DNA of 64,000 nucleotides. It comes from Vishniacozyma victoriae. Taxonomy: Eukaryota > Basidiomycota > Tremellomycetes > Tremellales > Bulleribasidiaceae. A model generated the notes under the pieces. That model saw only the letters and a program-made list of their open reading frames with translations. It was not told the DNA's origin and made no database searches. Below are positions 21,909 to 33,565 of the stretch, piece by piece (the stretch's first letter is position 1; each line of letters opens with the position of its first letter). The position numbers and the translations under genes are program-made. The stretch spans positions 878,001 to 942,000 of the forward strand of contig JADPYG010000089.1 of assembly GCA_017654735.1 (NCBI GenBank). The letters run 5' to 3'.

Positions 21909-24117
21909 ATCCATCGGGCGACTTTGGGAGCAAAGTTGCATACGATTGTGAATATCACTTTTATAGATGGGCAGGCTCGATTTGAATTTCTCATGCATTG
22001 CATCTTCTCACAAGGGTCAGTCCGGCTGCAACGTGTTTTTCGACACGAGGGGGCTTGTTACAGCTGCATTTCAGGCTTGTAGACGAGGCATATGCGTCAT
22101 CGATATACTCACTCATCCCTCCAGTCCCCTATTGGCTCTTAGCCTTGAAAATCTTCAGCGGGACAATGTCGTTAGACTCAACACCGCCCCTTTCGCTAGA
22201 ATGCCACCGCAGTACGGTCATTGCTTTGTCTGATTCCGAGAAAACGAGGTGCAGACTGTAAGGATACACAAAGTGAACAAACCTGGATTGTTCACTTTTC
22301 AGGTACACGCTACTTGATCATCACAATTAGGGCACAGGGGTCATTTTCTATTGCTCATCGTCGCTACCAAGGACTGAAACCGCATGGGACTCACACACCT
22401 CCGTCATTTCGGTGGGTAATAATGGAATTTTCTATCGCTGACTAGTCATCGCTAGCGCTAACATCTTGCTTATGCGAGGGATAATATTCGGTACCTTTTC
22501 AGTACGAATTTAAGAGATTCCAGTAAAACATGTCAGATCTCTATTTTCTAGTACTCATCGTCGCTAGCCTTATATGTGATGCATTCAGGAATGAGTGGCG
22601 GAGTTGCACGTGTACCTACATGCATGCGAGGTGTCGATCCCGTCATAAGCCTACAAACGAGCGATTCGATCGTCATTTTGGCCACGAGCATCGTCGCTTG
22701 GGTGTGGATGTACCTGATTTTGCGGTACCGCCTCACGAGGACGTACATAGCACGGCGCCCGGTATTTCTGGCGAGAAGAGGACGGCGATGGTGACTTCGA
22801 TCCAAGTCACATTGTCCCAAATCACGCAACACGACCTCGTTTTTCAGTTATTCGGCTCTATTCTAGCAGAAGTCATGTGTTCCTATTACATGTTCCGTCA
22901 CGCAGCTCCGTCCATCTCTGAGCTTCGATCAAGTGAGACACCACTTCCTTTTTCCAACGGAATTCAATGTGAATTCAATGTTCTTTTTTCCCATGTTATG
23001 AAATCCCAAATCCCGTTTAGCCAGTCGGCCAAGGTCTTATTTCGTCTACATACTCTTGTCTCCCTGGAGGGACCTCTCCGCCACTATAAGGTGATTCTCG
23101 TTATCGATCCAACTGCTACAGAGGCTGATCGAGGGGAGAATTCTTATCTGATTTTCACTAACACCTGGGAAAAGTCACGATTTTCTCGGAAAATCAAGGA
23201 TAAAGCGTGAATGTGGAGAAATTCAGGAAACGCTACGGAAAAGAGATCGGCGCTTTCAGGTAGAAGCGAAACCCTGGGAGTCACGCTACGAACTTCTTTT
23301 TGTTCTTTATACCAAGCGAGTTGCTTTCGACGTAAGTGGCTCCCGGGAACAAGACGCCGCATGTGACGGGCGGTAGCAAAGTGTAGAATTAATGCGGGTT
23401 CCGAAGAGGCTGGACATTGGGAACTCATTCGATATTGGCCTGACTTTGAGAATCGTGTTTTGTTGTAGATTACCGTGTTCTACCCTGGTCAATCACCCTT
23501 TGTACTCCTTGCTTCTTCAGGACTAGGATTGATATATGCGGAGCCTGCAGATCCGGAGCACCTGACCGAGGAATTGTTCAAGGTGCCTTGACAAGTGTGT
23601 GTGTGTCTGTCACGAAGCTCGGGTCGGACTCTGTGTCTCTCAAAGACACATGGCATATACATGTACGGCATGACTCCCTAGCTTACTCACATTGCCGACC
23701 TGATGGGATTTCTGGGAGCTTGACTTAGAATGGTATGAGGAACTATGGTGCTTCAAAGATGAACATCCTTAAACTTACTTGCTGATTTTCATGATCCGAC
23801 AAGACCTCTCCATTGTTAGCGTCGCGCGAAAGTTGAGACCGTGCCAACGCATATAGCCCAAGTGTCACTCGATTGATGCAGATGTGAAGGTCACTGGAGC
23901 GCCCGCAGACGTTCAAGAACTCGATGATCGTATCGTTGACTTCTTAGACTTCATATCTCTTCATTCAATACATACTAACATATTACTATCTTTCTTCAAC
24001 TACATCTTCTCGTCCAGCTACACACTGACGATATCATATCATTACTTTTCTTTCATTTATCCTACGCACCGGTCATACTCGAACTAGGTCGACACTGCAG
24101 GTCGATGACTGGTTCAA
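21909..24117. other. Gene-poor 2.2-kb stretch with a hairpin and a weak ORF
   Basis: No gene is firmly supported. An intronless frame at 22530-23210 (+, 226 codons) starts MSDLYFLVLIVASLICDAF, but most genes here have introns, its composition is unlike its neighbours, and no family motif is visible. A perfect 10-bp stem with a 7-nt loop lies at 22271-22297. A shorter stem (GATTTTC-TCG-GAAAATC) lies near 23177. The phrase TCATCGTCGCTA recurs near 22346 and 22557. Confidence 0.35.
22271..22297. repeat. Perfect 10-bp inverted repeat (hairpin)
   Basis: AAGTGAACAA, loop ACCTGGA, TTGTTCACTT. It lies about 360 bp after the stop codon of the gene ending at 21908. It may be a processing or binding site; no U run follows. 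Confidence 0.6.
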
Positions 24118-25527
24118 TCATGAAGCCGATACAGCGGGACATCCGAAATTTTGCTTAAAGATCGGGTTGATCTTGCCGGCAATACCCTGTAAAGCTGACA
24201 GAGGGGCAGTGATCACTATCGATGTCAGAAATGGTCTGTTATCTTGGGAAGATAGACTTACAGCCTTGGATAGTCTGAGGTACAGCGGCAAGCACAGCCT
24301 GCTGTAGTAGACAGCCCACATCAGCAGCGGAGGTAGGCGACCATTGTCCGTTCTTGATAGGTCCAAAGTCTAGACCGACAAAGTTGCCTTTACCGACATT
24401 TCCACCAAATGCGACTGGGTTGGCGAGGTACTGGGCTAGAATCTCTCCGGTGACGTCAACTCCGGTGTATGGTGTGGCTCGGGAGAACCAGTTGTCTGGG
24501 ATTCGTTCAGGAACATGGGTCCATCCGCCATTACCGTCCGACTTGGCGCCGAAGAATGAAGAGATTGTAGCTAAATCGGGTGGACCGCCGTTTGTAGGCA
24601 TCAAAGTGTATAGGAAGGATGAGGCTCCGTATAGAAGTAATGCGGTGGGGAGGAAGACGAATTGACCGTTCTCGCCTGCACGTTAGCTGACATGTGTAGG
24701 GAGATGCATCAGTGGACTTACTTCGAGAAGCGTCGTATCGCTGCTTTCGGTATCGAGAAAGACAATCCCTATCAAAGTTTCCATTACATTCGTTGTTCAT
24801 GTATCCGAAGAGCGTGCCGTTGAAGGAAAAGTCATCTGATGGTCAGGGAAGCCAGAGAGCTCAGCGAGGTTGAGACATACCTCCATTGTTGGTGTAGTAG
24901 TCGTTACGAGTCAAAGAGGCGTCGGCTTCAAACTTTCCATGGATAGCCAAACCCTTGTTTTTGCTACCCAAAGATAGCGTACCGGATGTAAGGTCACCTA
25001 GCAAATCAGCGATATACAGTGGCAAAGGTCATCGGGCGACTCACCGTCAAGGCCAACACCAAGGGTCGCGAGGACTACAGCGAGATCATAACCAACATTG
25101 TAGACGTTCTGTTGGGCGGCAACGAGTTCATTGAACGTGACGATACCATCTCGGCTCAGGAAACCGTGGTTGGCAGCAGCGTTAAGCCCTGGACAAGGAC
25201 CTCGGAAAGCGCCTGGTGGTGGGTCTTGGTATTGATGATCGACATCGCCAGGTGCTGGTACTTGAACGTTACCGACTTGACTTCCTGGTAGTCCATTGAT
25301 CTTTGCGCCACCATATGGGTATTGTGAAGCTATTAGGTCAATATAAGCAGAAGGGGGCCAGTGGGCGACTTACAATAAGATACAGCTCCACGGGGCTGAA
25401 GGTTCTTCTTGGCCATCTCGGTGACGGCCCGTTTCTGGACATCATTGAGCTGGTTGTACTCGGCCATGAAAGGGTATGCCGAAGCACATGTCGCGATAGC
25501 AAGTGTTGCTAGGATGGATGATCGCAT
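24118..25527 (-). CDS. Secreted haem-thiolate peroxidase (unspecific peroxygenase/chloroperoxidase family)
   Basis: Uses hydrogen peroxide to oxidise or oxygenate organic substrates; acts outside the cell. The start MRSSILATLAIATCASAYPF at 25527 is a signal peptide; an upstream in-frame extension exists but would spoil it. Exons were joined by hand. The proximal haem motif is RGPCPGLNAAANHGFLSRDG, with the Cys thiolate ligand and the PCP signature. The distal motif reads HGKFEADASLTRNDYY: the acid-base Glu is kept, while the middle residue of the usual EGD/EHD triplet is Ala. FSFNGTLFGY and RIPDNWFSRATPYTG fit long-type (group II) peroxygenases. A Cys near the C-terminus (NFGCPAVSAS) could form the terminal disulfide. 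Length near 390 residues. Tremellales are not the usual source of these enzymes, so it may be a lineage-specific copy. Confidence 0.85.
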
Positions 25528-26900
25528 GGTGAGTGTATAATTGGTGTGTGAGTTGTTGCAAAGGGTGGGTCCTGTGGTAAGGAGTTTGGGTTGGGTCAGG
25601 GGACACAAGCGTCAGTATATATCCTCTACAGCAGCCCCATACCGGTCCCAGTCCTATAGGTTCCAACCGGTCAAAAACCAAGACAAAGTTCCCCAAAGCT
25701 TCATCATTTTGCCGCCGGTGCCATTAATAACCCCATCTGCTCGTCAGTATGAACCAATCGACAGCCTCCAATTGACACTAGCGTCGATCTCTCTGTGGGA
25801 CACCGCGGAGTACAAGAGGTAAAGTCGATCTCGGCATCGTTAACTAGTTTCCACAAACTGACTCCACCCGGGCAAGATGTTACCGGTTCATTGAAATTTC
25901 CCAAACTGGTCATTTTCGGGATCAAACGGCCGTACATGGTCATTGATCTACTTCAAGGGGTTGGACTGGAATGATGGTACCAGACCCGAGTAGGCGTACA
26001 AACAACTTAAACCTCCTATATTCCTCATATTGCAGACTAACGAGACCTGTATACCCTACCAGTACCTGAATGATGTCAAAGTGCCTTTGTGACTGTGTGT
26101 GCGTAAAACGCTTGGCCCGGGGACCTGGAATCGCTTCATTCCTGAAAAGAAGCAAGGAGAACAAGGGGTGATTGGCGGACCTGGAAATTGCTTCTCTGTC
26201 ACAAATACTAGGAAGAAATGTATGACCGAGCTGTGTGGATTCTGAGTCATATCCTCCGTTTCGGTCCACCCTCCTGTCTTGTCATCTTACGATACTGTGT
26301 GCATGTATGTGCGTTACCATTCACTTCACAGCCTCCTCCGTGAAGCAATGAAAGAATTACACTAGCAAAACGACCTAAGGATACTGGTAAAAGTCCGATA
26401 GTCTTTCGGCTTCGAGAAGGAATACCGAAACGTCGTTTACCCTCCTTTCAGCTTCAAATTTAAATCTGAGGTGCACTGACGTCCCTTCGATCTTGCACAC
26501 AGCACGTAGTTTCTGTACCTAGATTTCTCAGCCGGTGGCTTGTTTCGAGAACACGACCTTTGGCCTTGTACCAGTATATGATTGGCATGCATGTATATGT
26601 AATCCTCGACGTGATAGTCGTGGTCTTGTCACGGACCATCGCGTCGATATCGTCCATGATTTTACAGTGAAGTGAAAACATGAATTTGAACCGCTCCACC
26701 TACGGTCATTTGGTGATGGTGTCTATGGTCTGAGCGCTTTTGATGGATAGTGATATATTGTGAAAACTGGGGTAGACCCTTGTGATCAGTTTCACCAGTC
26801 ACGCTCAATAAAAGTAGGAATATTTCACGCTTGGACCACCTTAGGGTATAGCATAACAACGACCTCCCTTCCAATAATCATCACCGTTACTCTTTTTCAT
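25528..26900. other. Intergenic, peroxygenase promoter side
   Basis: No supported gene. The phrase GGACCTGGAA with following GCTTC recurs at about 26120 and 26178, a weak direct repeat. Open frames on the minus strand (25940-26269) show no family motif. Confidence 0.4.
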
Positions 26901-29900
26901 TTTCCCTAGTCCTGCTCAAATAGTTAGTACTGCTTCTCTTTCTCTTGTACATTATAACGACCATCAACGATCACGATAATACGACCTCTTTTACGACTCT
27001 CGGTATCACCATTACGACAAGATTCTCATTCACAGATAGATAGACCATTTAAAAAAGTACATTAGTAGTAGTGAGCTCACACTCTACCTATAGAGACACC
27101 CTTCAGCACCGCTTCACGATAACGATCACGACGAAATCAATCACTTTAAGCCAACTAAAACGAACACTACAGCACCGCTCGAGTTCGAAACATAATCCAT
27201 CACCCCCTCGACAAGGAAAGTGGTACACACAATCCGTCCCATTTATTTCGTCAAGACAAATCACCTTCACAGCCTGATCCCATCATCACCTGCTGACGCC
27301 AACGGAAAGCATCAATATCCACACAACCTCTACCGACCACAAAAGTAACTTTCCTTCGAGGCTGGTCGTGCACATTGGAGAAGCATATATTCACCGCATA
27401 TCCCCTCGATTACCTTCCCCACCTTCACCTACCTCTCCTAATCCCCCTTCGAGGTGATTCCAGCTCCAATACTCTCGGCACCGCCCCCAAATATATCCCG
27501 ACGTTTCACAACAAGCTTCTCAAAGTGATCGTACCAACATCGGAAAGCGGGAAAGGTTGTGTTTGATTGCCTGTTGATCCCGGTTCACGCCTTACCCTAC
27601 TGGGTAAAAGTTGGATATACAAGCGGATAGTATTTCGGTAGAGGAGGGAATAGGATTAAGAGTAGGAATTTGTTTACGGAGCAAGGAGCAAAGGAGTTGG
27701 AGAAGGTGATTTGAGTATCTAGAGGGAGTGTTTGGTGAAACATTGTAAGTCATCACCTACACCGGTTGGGTCGAGGCTAGTATCATGGCCTTGATATACC
27801 AACGCTTCTTCCAGTATTGTTTCCCCTCCTCTCCACTTATATAAATTACATCCATCACATAGTCATTTCACTAATCACCTGTAGAATATCAACTCGCCAA
27901 AGGACTTACAGTGCCTACGAATCTCGCTCCATATCCACTTGGAAAGCAAATCTATCAAGCTCCGCTCAGTCATCCACTCGTAAGTCATCTTATCAATCAA
28001 GCTCCCACTCCATATCCCTCCCAGTCTATCCACATTCTCATATCTCGCGGAGGTGGGGTGTTGAACTTGCGGACGTAGGTTCAACTAGCCAAAAACAAAC
28101 GTCACGGTCGTCGTACCTGTAGTCGCACGTCTAGCCATGATGGCATTTTTCGATCCGCGTACCTGTCTTTCCCGCAGCACTCCTGATCTTCTCATGCCGG
28201 TGGATGCTATGGTCGGTGTGTCTTCGGGATGTAAGACTGGTGGCTGGAACCATGGGATTTGGGGTGGGTGATAAGATACTGGGATGATCCATGGGAATGA
28301 GGCGTAGTGATGGACGCGTGCTTCCACCATTTGATGTCGGATGGTCACGATTCTATAGCCTCACGCTAAGATGATCGCTGTCCAGTCGCCTAGCGCTCGT
28401 CGGAACAATCTTCTACAAGCTTCATGCTGACGCAACAAGATAGTTGGATCCCTGATCGAAAACATCCCTCAAGCTCGACAACCTGAACGCGGGGCGTCGT
28501 TATCTCCCCGGATCAAGATTTTCAACCGGTCCCTCTCACAACTTGAAGAAATACCGTCCGACGGGACACCGGCAAAAAGCGACTATTTTCTAAACGTGAG
28601 TTTTCGTCTTCTGCGTGACGTGGCTTGTTGCTTCCGAGTTTTCGGGTTTTCATGCCGGGCGTTGTGATATGAGCTTCGCATCTCGATCTCAGGGGCTTGA
28701 AACCTTGGAAGGAGAATGATATGCTTTGGCGAAGGGCTAGGAACAAATTTAAGGGATATTGGATCATCGGCAGCGTGTCGCGCGTCTGTGTGCTCACGCG
28801 GTAAATGGATCAAGGAAAATCATGGGTGGCTCAAAGTAACGCCGGCCGTTACAGGTTGACAAATTATGGCATTCCATCTTCCGATTGAACCTTGATTTCT
28901 TTTCCAAAATCCTACCCTCCCCTGAAGCCTGGAAGGCCCTTGTCACACCATGTTGAGCTATCCACTACCACACGTGATTACGCCAGCCAGAGACTTTACC
29001 CTCCCTGTGCTAGCACTAAAGAGGGTAAATGGTCCGTTCGGCGTGACGCTACCTATTTTCTAATATCCAAACCCAATATTCCTTAATTTCTTTGGCGTAG
29101 GCAGGGGAATTATCAACCCTTGCTATCGCGAAAGGGGAAGTGCGAATTGGTCCGGTTAGCTCAACCAGTGACCATACGGCAAGCCAATCCCATCCCAATC
29201 CTTCCCACACTACCATTAGACTCTTTTACATTACATTGTTCTTTCGTATCTTGTCTCTATTTCGTCTCTTTCTACAATCTTCGCTTCTCGCTCGACGTCG
29301 GACTCGCAACACGACGGGCACATGTGGAGTAGAAAGTAAAACGGAAACTGTTGGGATTGTTACATTTTGTTATTTTTCTGGCTTCCTGGACGAACCAAGA
29401 AACGAAGGATCCTTGACGGCCCCCTCTTCTCCATTTATATCATATTTCTGAGATCGCGACGAACCCATCCCAACTCCGCTACGAGTTGTGCTGCTTGGAA
29501 ACGATAGACCCAACCTCTAGCGAGAATAGAAAGCTTACCAGAGTTTCAAAATATCCCGCTCCGCCCATCCAACCCTATCTTTCCAAAATACGACCGTCTT
29601 CTCCCATCTCAAACACCCGTTGTTTCGCAAACTCCATCCCATCTACCCATCATTCCCATCCATTGTACCTTGTTGACTCGGATTACTACATCGTGCCCTG
29701 GCCTACATCGTGCTTCGAACCGACTATCGCGAAACTGAATCGTCTCTCGTCACCGTCTTCGAAACACCACCTCCCACCTATATCAACCCAACATATATCC
29801 ATCTCGTCGTCTGTTCTTCATCAACATTCAACAATCATCTCTCTCATACCCTTGTTTCGGAACGAGCAGTGCTCCATAGGATACCCTTGCTAGACGTTAA

Positions 29901-29995
29901 CGAATCCACTCCGTCACGACAATTACCCAACCCACTTTATTCACTCTTTATACCATCTTTCAACAACCAACACCACCTCCTCCCAACATATCATC
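26901..29995 (+). promoter_or_regulatory. Very long upstream region and probable leader of CLN1
   Basis: About 3.1 kb without a supported gene, in several blocks rich in C, T and A on the plus strand, as typical of fungal 5' leaders. Intron-like signals are present, for example a donor GTAAGTCATC near 27746 with an AG after a pyrimidine stretch near 27814. Many short upstream frames exist. This suggests a long, possibly spliced 5' leader of the G1 cyclin gene, or an adjacent non-coding RNA. Confidence 0.35.
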
Positions 29996-31824
29996 ATGCC
30001 CGCCGTACCACCCAACAAACATCAAAAGACGTCCAAGAATGGATGGGCTAGGAAGCAACGCAGCTCTCCTCAGGCAAGTGCTTCATCTCCTACAACCTCG
30101 GCTTCGGCCAATCGGAGGTTGGCTGAAGCTCGTCGCCAATCCATGGTAGCTGCTACCGTCGCCGTCAACGGCTACAAGCCCGCTCCTTCTACCACCACAC
30201 ACGAATCAGCCGCCAAGCAGATGGCTACAGAAGCTGCCCGAATGCACGCTGTCATGCCACCTGTCGACCACGCCGAGTACCTTCGAGCGCGTCAAGCTCA
30301 GCTCGCTGCAACTCAAGCACAGCTCGCTGCTGCTCATGCCCAGCGTGCTGCTGCCGCTGCCGCCGCTGCTCAAGCCAAGCAAGCTCCACCAGCTGATCGA
30401 ACACGGCAACCTTCAGGCCCACCTAGGCGACAGGACAATTCTTGGAACTTTCCCATTCCCAAGAAACACGAGGATAACCCTTTCCAGGAGAAGGATTATG
30501 AGATTGATATCGTTCGATACATGGTTACCAAGGATGTGAGTATCTTTCTTCTCGACGCGTCATGACGCGTCGCTTACTAGTAGAATGAATGCTTGGCCAA
30601 CGCCGAGTCCATGGACGCCCAACCAGAGGTCCAATGGTTCATGCGTCCTTTCCTACTCGACTTTCTCATCGAGGTACACGCTCAATTCCGATTACGTCCC
30701 GAAGTCCTTTACCTCGCCTTGAACCTAGTCGACCGATACGTATCGAAGCGAGTCGTCTACAAGAAACATTACCAATTAGTCGGTTGCGCCGCCATGTGGA
30801 CTGCCGCCAAGTTTGAAGATTCCAAAGACAAGGTACCCCTCGTCAAGGAATTGTCGGAAATGTGCTGCAAGGCATACGACGAGAACGCCTTTGTTCAGAT
30901 GGAGGGTCACGTCCTCACTACCATTGGATGGACTCTGGGTCACCCCACTGCCGAAGCTTGGTTGAGGTTATTCAACAAGGAGGCTAGGGAAGAACAGAGG
31001 ACAGAGGATGTTACCAGGTTCCTCATGGAGATCACCCTCTACCACCGAGACCATGTTGGTGTCCAGTCGTACGATATCGCTACCGGTGCCATCATGCTCG
31101 CTAGGCATATCTGTGGCAAGCCTCGACGAGTAAGCTATCTCACCTCATCCATCCCTCTTCGACATCAGCTAACATACAGACTGATCTATTCCAATCTCGG
31201 GCTGCCATCTTTGATCAAGATTCCGCCGAGCGTTCGTATCGAGTCGCATATGCTCTCGACTACAAGCTCCACGACTTCAACACCAATGTCGCCGAAGTCC
31301 TTTACCGCAAGTACACTCCTCCTCATTTCAGCAAAGCCGCCATTCTCTGCAAAGAGTGGTACAGCAATCCCTCGAACCGATTCACAGATACCCTTGAAAA
31401 GGCTACCTCTGACCTCGGCTATTTCGAGAATCCTGCCAACCCGTCGCGACGAGGTTCATGGATGTCGTCTTCACCTTCGGCTTCCTGGTCTTGCTCGTCG
31501 TCCGACAATGAGGAAGAGCCATTGACTCCCAACACGCCTTCCCACCAAGGTCCTCATACCTTTTCCACCGCTGCCGCCAAGGAGAATGTCGCACCTACAC
31601 CAACGAAAGGTGGAGTCAACCCACGTACAGCCGCCCTGCCGCCCATGATGGGTCAAAAGCCTCCTATCCAAACGGCAAACCCGACAAAGTGGAACACCTT
31701 TGATATGCAACACCAGCAAATGCAACAAGCTGCTGCTCGTCCTGCTCTTCAAGCTCTTCCACCTACAGGTGATCTTGCTGTCCCACGGTCAGCTCCTCAC
31801 CTCGGCAGACGTCTATCGAACTAG
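29996..31824 (+). CDS. CLN1: G1 cyclin Cln1-like
   Basis: Regulatory subunit of the cyclin-dependent kinase that drives G1/S entry; Cryptococcus has one main G1 cyclin, Cln1. Three exons (about 29996-30536, 30582-31129, 31181-31824), about 575 residues. The N-terminal 180 residues are basic and then Ala/Gln-rich, with an ARQAQLAATQAQLAAAHAQR repeat. A short NPFQEKDYEIDIVRYMVTKD leads into the cyclin box: WFMRPFLLDFLIEVHAQFRL, LYLALNLVDRYVSKRVVYKK and YQLVGCAAMWTAAKFED, with the conserved Lys and Glu of the CDK contact. The second fold contains GWTLGHPTAEAWLRLF and YDIATGAIMLARHICGK. The C-terminal part after FENPANPSRRGSWMSS is Ser/Pro-rich and includes PLTPNTPSHQG, suited to kinase sites. 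It contains a run of about eight Ala in the N-terminal part. Confidence 0.9.
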
Positions 31825-33010
31825 GACTTGGCTGTCACGTACTCAGACTCGGATCAACATTGGCATTTTCACATCATTACTTGACGACATCAACATCATT
31901 TGGCATAATTTCTCTCACTCATTCATTGCATAATATCCACCACTTCCTCGGCTTCTCTTCTCGTTTAACGACCTCCTCGACCTGGTTCCGATGACTATAT
32001 GACGCTCGGCGATGACCTTACTGGTTGTCACCATCAGTCGACCTGCATATATCTCATGGCGCTCTTGATACCCCAAAAGGGCAGTCTATAACGATGTATC
32101 TATAAACCCAATAAGGGACTACGACTGGCTCAATTTCTTATCTTTTATCCATACAATAGTTCTTTTCTTTCTTCATGACTCGTTTCTCTTTTACGTAGCC
32201 AGCTTCAAATCTGTAATGTAGTCCTTTTACGACATGCATATGCTTTCATCTCACTCCACTGCCACTTGATTGCATACTCCACAGTGTGATAACGCCTGTT
32301 GTGGAGCGTGATAACGCCTCAATGGCGGCGACGCGTTCTTAAGAATTAAGGTTTCCGTCTTCTGCTTACTTGGCAGGAATGATTTTAGGTGTGATCGAGT
32401 TTACGTCCGTGTTCCTGACCTTGGACCTAGGCGATTTGTGATGAGAAAAATGGGGTTGTCACTATCTCTCCGCCAAGCTGACAAAGTACCTGGAGAATGG
32501 AGCTCAGGTCCAGATGCATGTTCGGCATGATACCCACGGAAACGGACTGACAATGCCTCGCGACGATGATACCCCTTTCGACTGCGGCCAACTCCGAGTG
32601 CATAGCGCGTCTTACGACTGGCCGCAAGCTTGCCACTCGACTCGATAGCACTAGACGATCGCCACGACGTTTAGGTAAATGGGCAGAATCTGCGATGAGT
32701 CGCGAGACTGATGCGAGAATCACCGGTCCTCAAAATCTGGTTACCGATCAAGGACACATGCACCGGGGGGGTCAAGTCGGGCATCAGCCCTATCATTGTC
32801 TTGGCAATGGCATGGCTGTCCCAGTACAAGGTTGCAATCGATGATCAGGATCCCGGGGGTCTGCTCCGCTCTACGAGCCGTTGTATAGCCGTGAAACTTT
32901 CAGATGATGCGAACCGTCATATATCCGTACCCTCACCATTTGACCAATACCACGGAGTTCGGGCCGCGGCTTCAAGTCTGACATGGTCTGCAGATCACCA
33001 ATATCACGGT
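31825..33010. other. Intergenic between CLN1 and sugar transporter
   Basis: No supported gene. A 12-bp direct repeat GTGATAACGCCT occurs at 32286-32297 and 32308-32319, each with a GATAA core. A run of open frames at 32566-33160 (+) shows no family motif and no splice-linked continuation. Confidence 0.4.
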
Positions 33011-33370
33011 AAGCGGTCCGCTTTCCAGGGCATCAAGAGTCGTGCCCAAGATTTGGGCAGAGCAGATGACCTGCACGGCAAGCGGACCGCTTCTCGAGGA
33101 TTGGATGCATTGACGGAGGACGGCCCGGACGCCACTGGGCCAGACTTTGTTAATCCGTGAATTCCGGCGGTACAGAAGCAGAATCCAAAGTCGTCCAAGG
33201 GGGAAAGAGGGGAACGGCGAATAAACCCTAAATGCGCCGAATTCACGCTGGTCGTCCCTTGGCAGACCTATTTTTGATCTTCCTCCTTTGCCTTTGTATC
33301 AGCCTTTTACTGAACCTTTCCATGTTGCGCCTTTAACATGGATTACAGAATTGGAATAATCTACGGTCCG
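33011..33370. promoter_or_regulatory. Three CGGWCCG palindromes upstream of sugar transporter
   Basis: AAGCGGTCCGCTT at 33011-33023, AAGCGGACCGCTT at 33080-33092 and ACGGTCCGT at 33363-33371 share a CGG-N1-CCG core. Inverted CGG triplets are the usual target of Zn2Cys6 factors. They lie about 195 to 555 bp before the transporter start. A TATTATAA element lies near 33473, about 90 bp upstream. Confidence 0.55.
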
Positions 33371-33565
33371 TCAAGCCCGACCCCCCGGGCCGCCAGATAT
33401 CCGTGAGGAAGTTGGCAATGTTGTTGTGGAGGTAAGGATGGAGCTTACGTGCCCCGGATAAGCTGAAAGTCTGTATTATAAGTACCCGGAAATCTCGACA
33501 GGTCCCTTTTTCTTACCTCGAACTGATTCTTCTACTCGACTATCGACCTATTCGAATTGGTCACT

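Noticed and set aside
22530..23210. A 226-codon intronless frame on the plus strand
   Set aside because: No family motif, composition unlike neighbouring genes, and a competing frame at 22576-22794 looks no worse. Kept only as a weak note.
26100..26190. GGACCTGGAA repeats as mobile element ends
   Set aside because: The match is short, imperfect and has no target-site duplication or coding part.
32566..33160. Overlapping plus-strand frames before the sugar transporter
   Set aside because: They cover the palindromic promoter sites, show no family motif and do not splice into anything.
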